5,689 bases of DNA from an archaeon RBG_16_50_20 (GTDB lineage Archaea; Thermoproteota; Bathyarchaeia; 40CM-2-53-6). Shown here in pieces: positions 4,801 through 5,689 of this stretch. The translations under genes and the position numbers were made by a program. Positions within the stretch are counted from its first letter, which is position 1; every line of letters begins with the position of its first letter. The notes beneath the pieces were generated by a model, which was not told the DNA's origin, did no database searches, and worked only from the letters and a program-made list of their open reading frames with translations. The stretch spans positions 1,937-7,625 of the forward strand of contig MEMY01000056.1 in NCBI GenBank assembly GCA_001768965.1, in the 5' to 3' direction.

Positions 4801-5085
4801 CTACGCGGGAGGCTTTTCAATCTCTTCGAGGAAGAACAAGTCCGGTTTGTCAGTGACGCCAGCACGTTCCATGGCTTTCTTTAGTTCCTCAGATTGCGCG
4901 AGCTGGCGGGCGTTCTTCAAGTCATCCCACTCGAAAAGGATAATCAGTTCGTTTGGATTGTCAGCGTTTCTGAAAAGATGGCCTCCCTTGGAGCCGCTTT
5001 TCTTGCGGGTTGCACCGCGTTCATCGAAGACTGGCTTCCACTTGGCATAGTCTTTGATCTTGTACCGAATTAGAAAATAGGACAT
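4801..5085 (-). CDS. Dimeric alpha/beta-barrel protein, ABM/cyclase-like
   Basis: The 94-residue product fits the ferredoxin-like dimeric alpha/beta barrel of the antibiotic-biosynthesis-monooxygenase type. Strand 1 with YFLIRYKIKDYAKWKPVFDE (3-22) carries the typical VkDYxkWkpvFDe signature. Then come a helix and GSKGGHLFRNADNPNELIIL (31-50), strand FEWDDLKNARQLAQSEELKK (51-70) leading into the helix, and AMERAGVTDKPDLFFLEE (71-88). Close relatives are annotated as 'cyclase' or 'antibiotic biosynthesis monooxygenase' but most have no proven reaction. The ATG at 5085 has an excellent ribosome binding site (5091-5099), suggesting strong translation. It lies 40 bases downstream of the exported-protein gene and 71 bases upstream of the membrane-protein gene, same strand throughout. 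Confidence 0.85.
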   Translation of the reverse strand: MSYFLIRYKIKDYAKWKPVFDERGATRKKSGSKGGHLFRNADNPNELIILFEWDDLKNARQLAQSEELKKAMERAGVTDKPDLFFLEEIEKPPA

Positions 5086-5090
5086 CGAAC

Positions 5091-5099
5091 ATCACCTCC
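5091..5099 (-). promoter_or_regulatory. Near-perfect Shine-Dalgarno for the ABM-like gene
   Basis: On the minus strand GGAGGTGAT lies five bases before the ATG at 5085 and is complementary over nine bases to the 16S rRNA 3' end AUCACCUCC. Most other genes in the window have weak or no such site, so this gene stands out for translation signal strength. Confidence 0.85.
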
Positions 5100-5125
5100 G
5101 TTGGCAACGGTCACCCATTCGAAGT

Positions 5126-5584
5126 CTAAGGCGGACAAGCATTGGCAGGGGATTGCCAGTATATGTGAAGTACCCAGTGCTCAAACTCCATTCCGGGGTG
5201 TCCCTGTTTCAGATCCTCCCACGGAGGCTGGGCAGCTCCTTTGATCGGGTTCTTCGGTTCATTGAGCGATTCGAATTCTATCCCGATCAATTCGCCCTTG
5301 GAGTTGAATAGGAGTACCGGGAAAACCACTTCGCCGTCTGCAGTGACTTTCGCGTAATGGTAGCCCATCCAAGGTACGCATTCACTAACGAGCGTGTAGC
5401 CCTCTGACTTTGCTTGTTCCAACGTCGTAGGGTAGTCAGTAAGTTGCTGAGCCTCAAAGCCGGTCAGGATCATTATGCGAGAAGGCGCAGGTCCTCTCGT
5501 GAAATTCCCAATCGCATATCCTCCAGCCAATCCAACCACAAGGAGTACGACCGCAACTGCAACGAATTTTGTATTCATAGTCAT
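5126..5584 (-). CDS. Exported or membrane-anchored protein of unknown function
   Basis: The 152-residue product begins with a short polar start, one hydrophobic helix (FVAVAVVLLVVGLAGGYAIG, 7-26) and then a soluble domain outside the membrane. There is no lipobox cysteine near the helix, so it is probably a membrane anchor or uncleaved signal. The domain has CVPWMGYHYAKV (69-80), FPVLLFNSKGELIGIEFE (88-105) and EHWVLHIYW (135-143), with Cys69, His76, His136, His140 and Cys150 as possible metal ligands or a disulfide. The order MGYHY, then a 'LL-F-x-x-x-G-x-L-x-G-I-E' strand pair, then LHIYW resembles a family of uncharacterised exported proteins seen in bacteria and archaea. Starts at ATG 5584 or ATG 5578 are both possible; neither has a Shine-Dalgarno sequence, so leaderless translation is likely. 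Confidence 0.85.
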   Translation of the reverse strand: MTMNTKFVAVAVVLLVVGLAGGYAIGNFTRGPAPSRIMILTGFEAQQLTDYPTTLEQAKSEGYTLVSECVPWMGYHYAKVTADGEVVFPVLLFNSKGELIGIEFESLNEPKNPIKGAAQPPWEDLKQGHPGMEFEHWVLHIYWQSPANACPP

Positions 5585-5636
5585 CGACCATTTTTCTCAG
5601 GCCTACTATGCCGTACGTTATTATGTCTTTTCATAA
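5585..5636. promoter_or_regulatory. Short divergent promoter region
   Basis: Only 52 bases separate the minus-strand gene start (5584) from a plus-strand start (5637), so promoters must overlap here or extend into the neighbouring genes. The stretch is AT-rich, with TTATTATG near 5618-5625 and TACTATG near 5604-5610 as TATA-like candidates. No clear operator is visible. Confidence 0.3.
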
Positions 5637-5689
5637 ATGGCAAATCGGAGCGCACGGACAACGAAGGGCCAGTTCGGAGTGAAGAAAAA
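5637..5689 (+). CDS. Start of a gene cut by the right edge; possibly ribosomal protein eL43 (L37Ae)
   Basis: ATG at 5637 opens a frame that continues to the end of the window, giving the 17 residues MANRSARTTKGQFGVKK. It is basic and loosely resembles the N-terminus of archaeal eL43/L37Ae (RTTKVGxxGRFGxRYG). The match is too short and gapped to be relied on. It is divergent from the exported-protein gene. No Shine-Dalgarno sequence is seen. Confidence 0.35.
   Translation, partial: MANRSARTTKGQFGVKK

Noticed and set aside
4503..5050. Frames of about 100-120 codons on both strands
   Set aside because: Ser/Arg-rich shadows of the membrane-protein and ABM-like genes, which have coherent families or topology.
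1..5689. CRISPR array or insertion sequence with terminal inverted repeats
   Set aside because: No regularly spaced repeats and no transposase or paired inverted ends; the only long repeat is the two-copy 50-bp unit.

Overview
The window looks like a chromosomal segment of an archaeon, most likely from a TACK lineage such as Bathyarchaeia. The lineage is an inference; no rRNA or other marker is present. Support comes from very small Cys/His zinc-binding proteins, an AbrB-type antitoxin with a zinc-knuckle-like head, several TTG starts, TATA-like elements a short way upstream of starts, and one Shine-Dalgarno sequence matching the archaeal/bacterial 16S 3' end almost perfectly. Base composition is close to even.

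Left part (1-2237) is accessory-looking. It holds a possible cut-off gene tail at the edge and two tiny minus-strand zinc proteins of 37 and 34 aa. A plus-strand toxin-antitoxin-like pair follows (DUF4258 type, then zinc-knuckle/AbrB type, overlapping by ATGA), and then a minus-strand SnoaL/NTF2-like gene. Two direct copies of a 50-bp sequence (48/50 identical) bracket the pair and the SnoaL-like gene, 1417 bp apart. The repeat reads like the 3' end of a tRNA gene (hairpin, acceptor strand, CCA), so the bracketed 1.4 kb may be a small integrated or duplicated cassette. The spaces between genes contain a 22-bp perfect palindrome and two minus-strand stretches that look like worn coding sequence.

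Middle (2238-4315) is a 42-aa cysteine-rich small gene followed after 38 bp by a full-length 636-aa AMP-forming acetyl-CoA-synthetase-family enzyme. The enzyme keeps the core catalytic motifs but has two Gly-to-Ala changes at normally conserved positions and an altered acyl pocket. Its substrate may not be acetate.

Right part (4316-5689) has three minus-strand genes in a row: an exported or membrane-anchored 152-aa protein, a dimeric alpha/beta-barrel (ABM-like) protein with a very strong ribosome binding site, and a four-helix membrane protein that converges on the synthetase gene. At the right edge a divergent plus-strand gene begins and runs off the window.

The synthetase is the only gene whose reaction can be named. 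The left accessory genes do not form a recognisable pathway with it.
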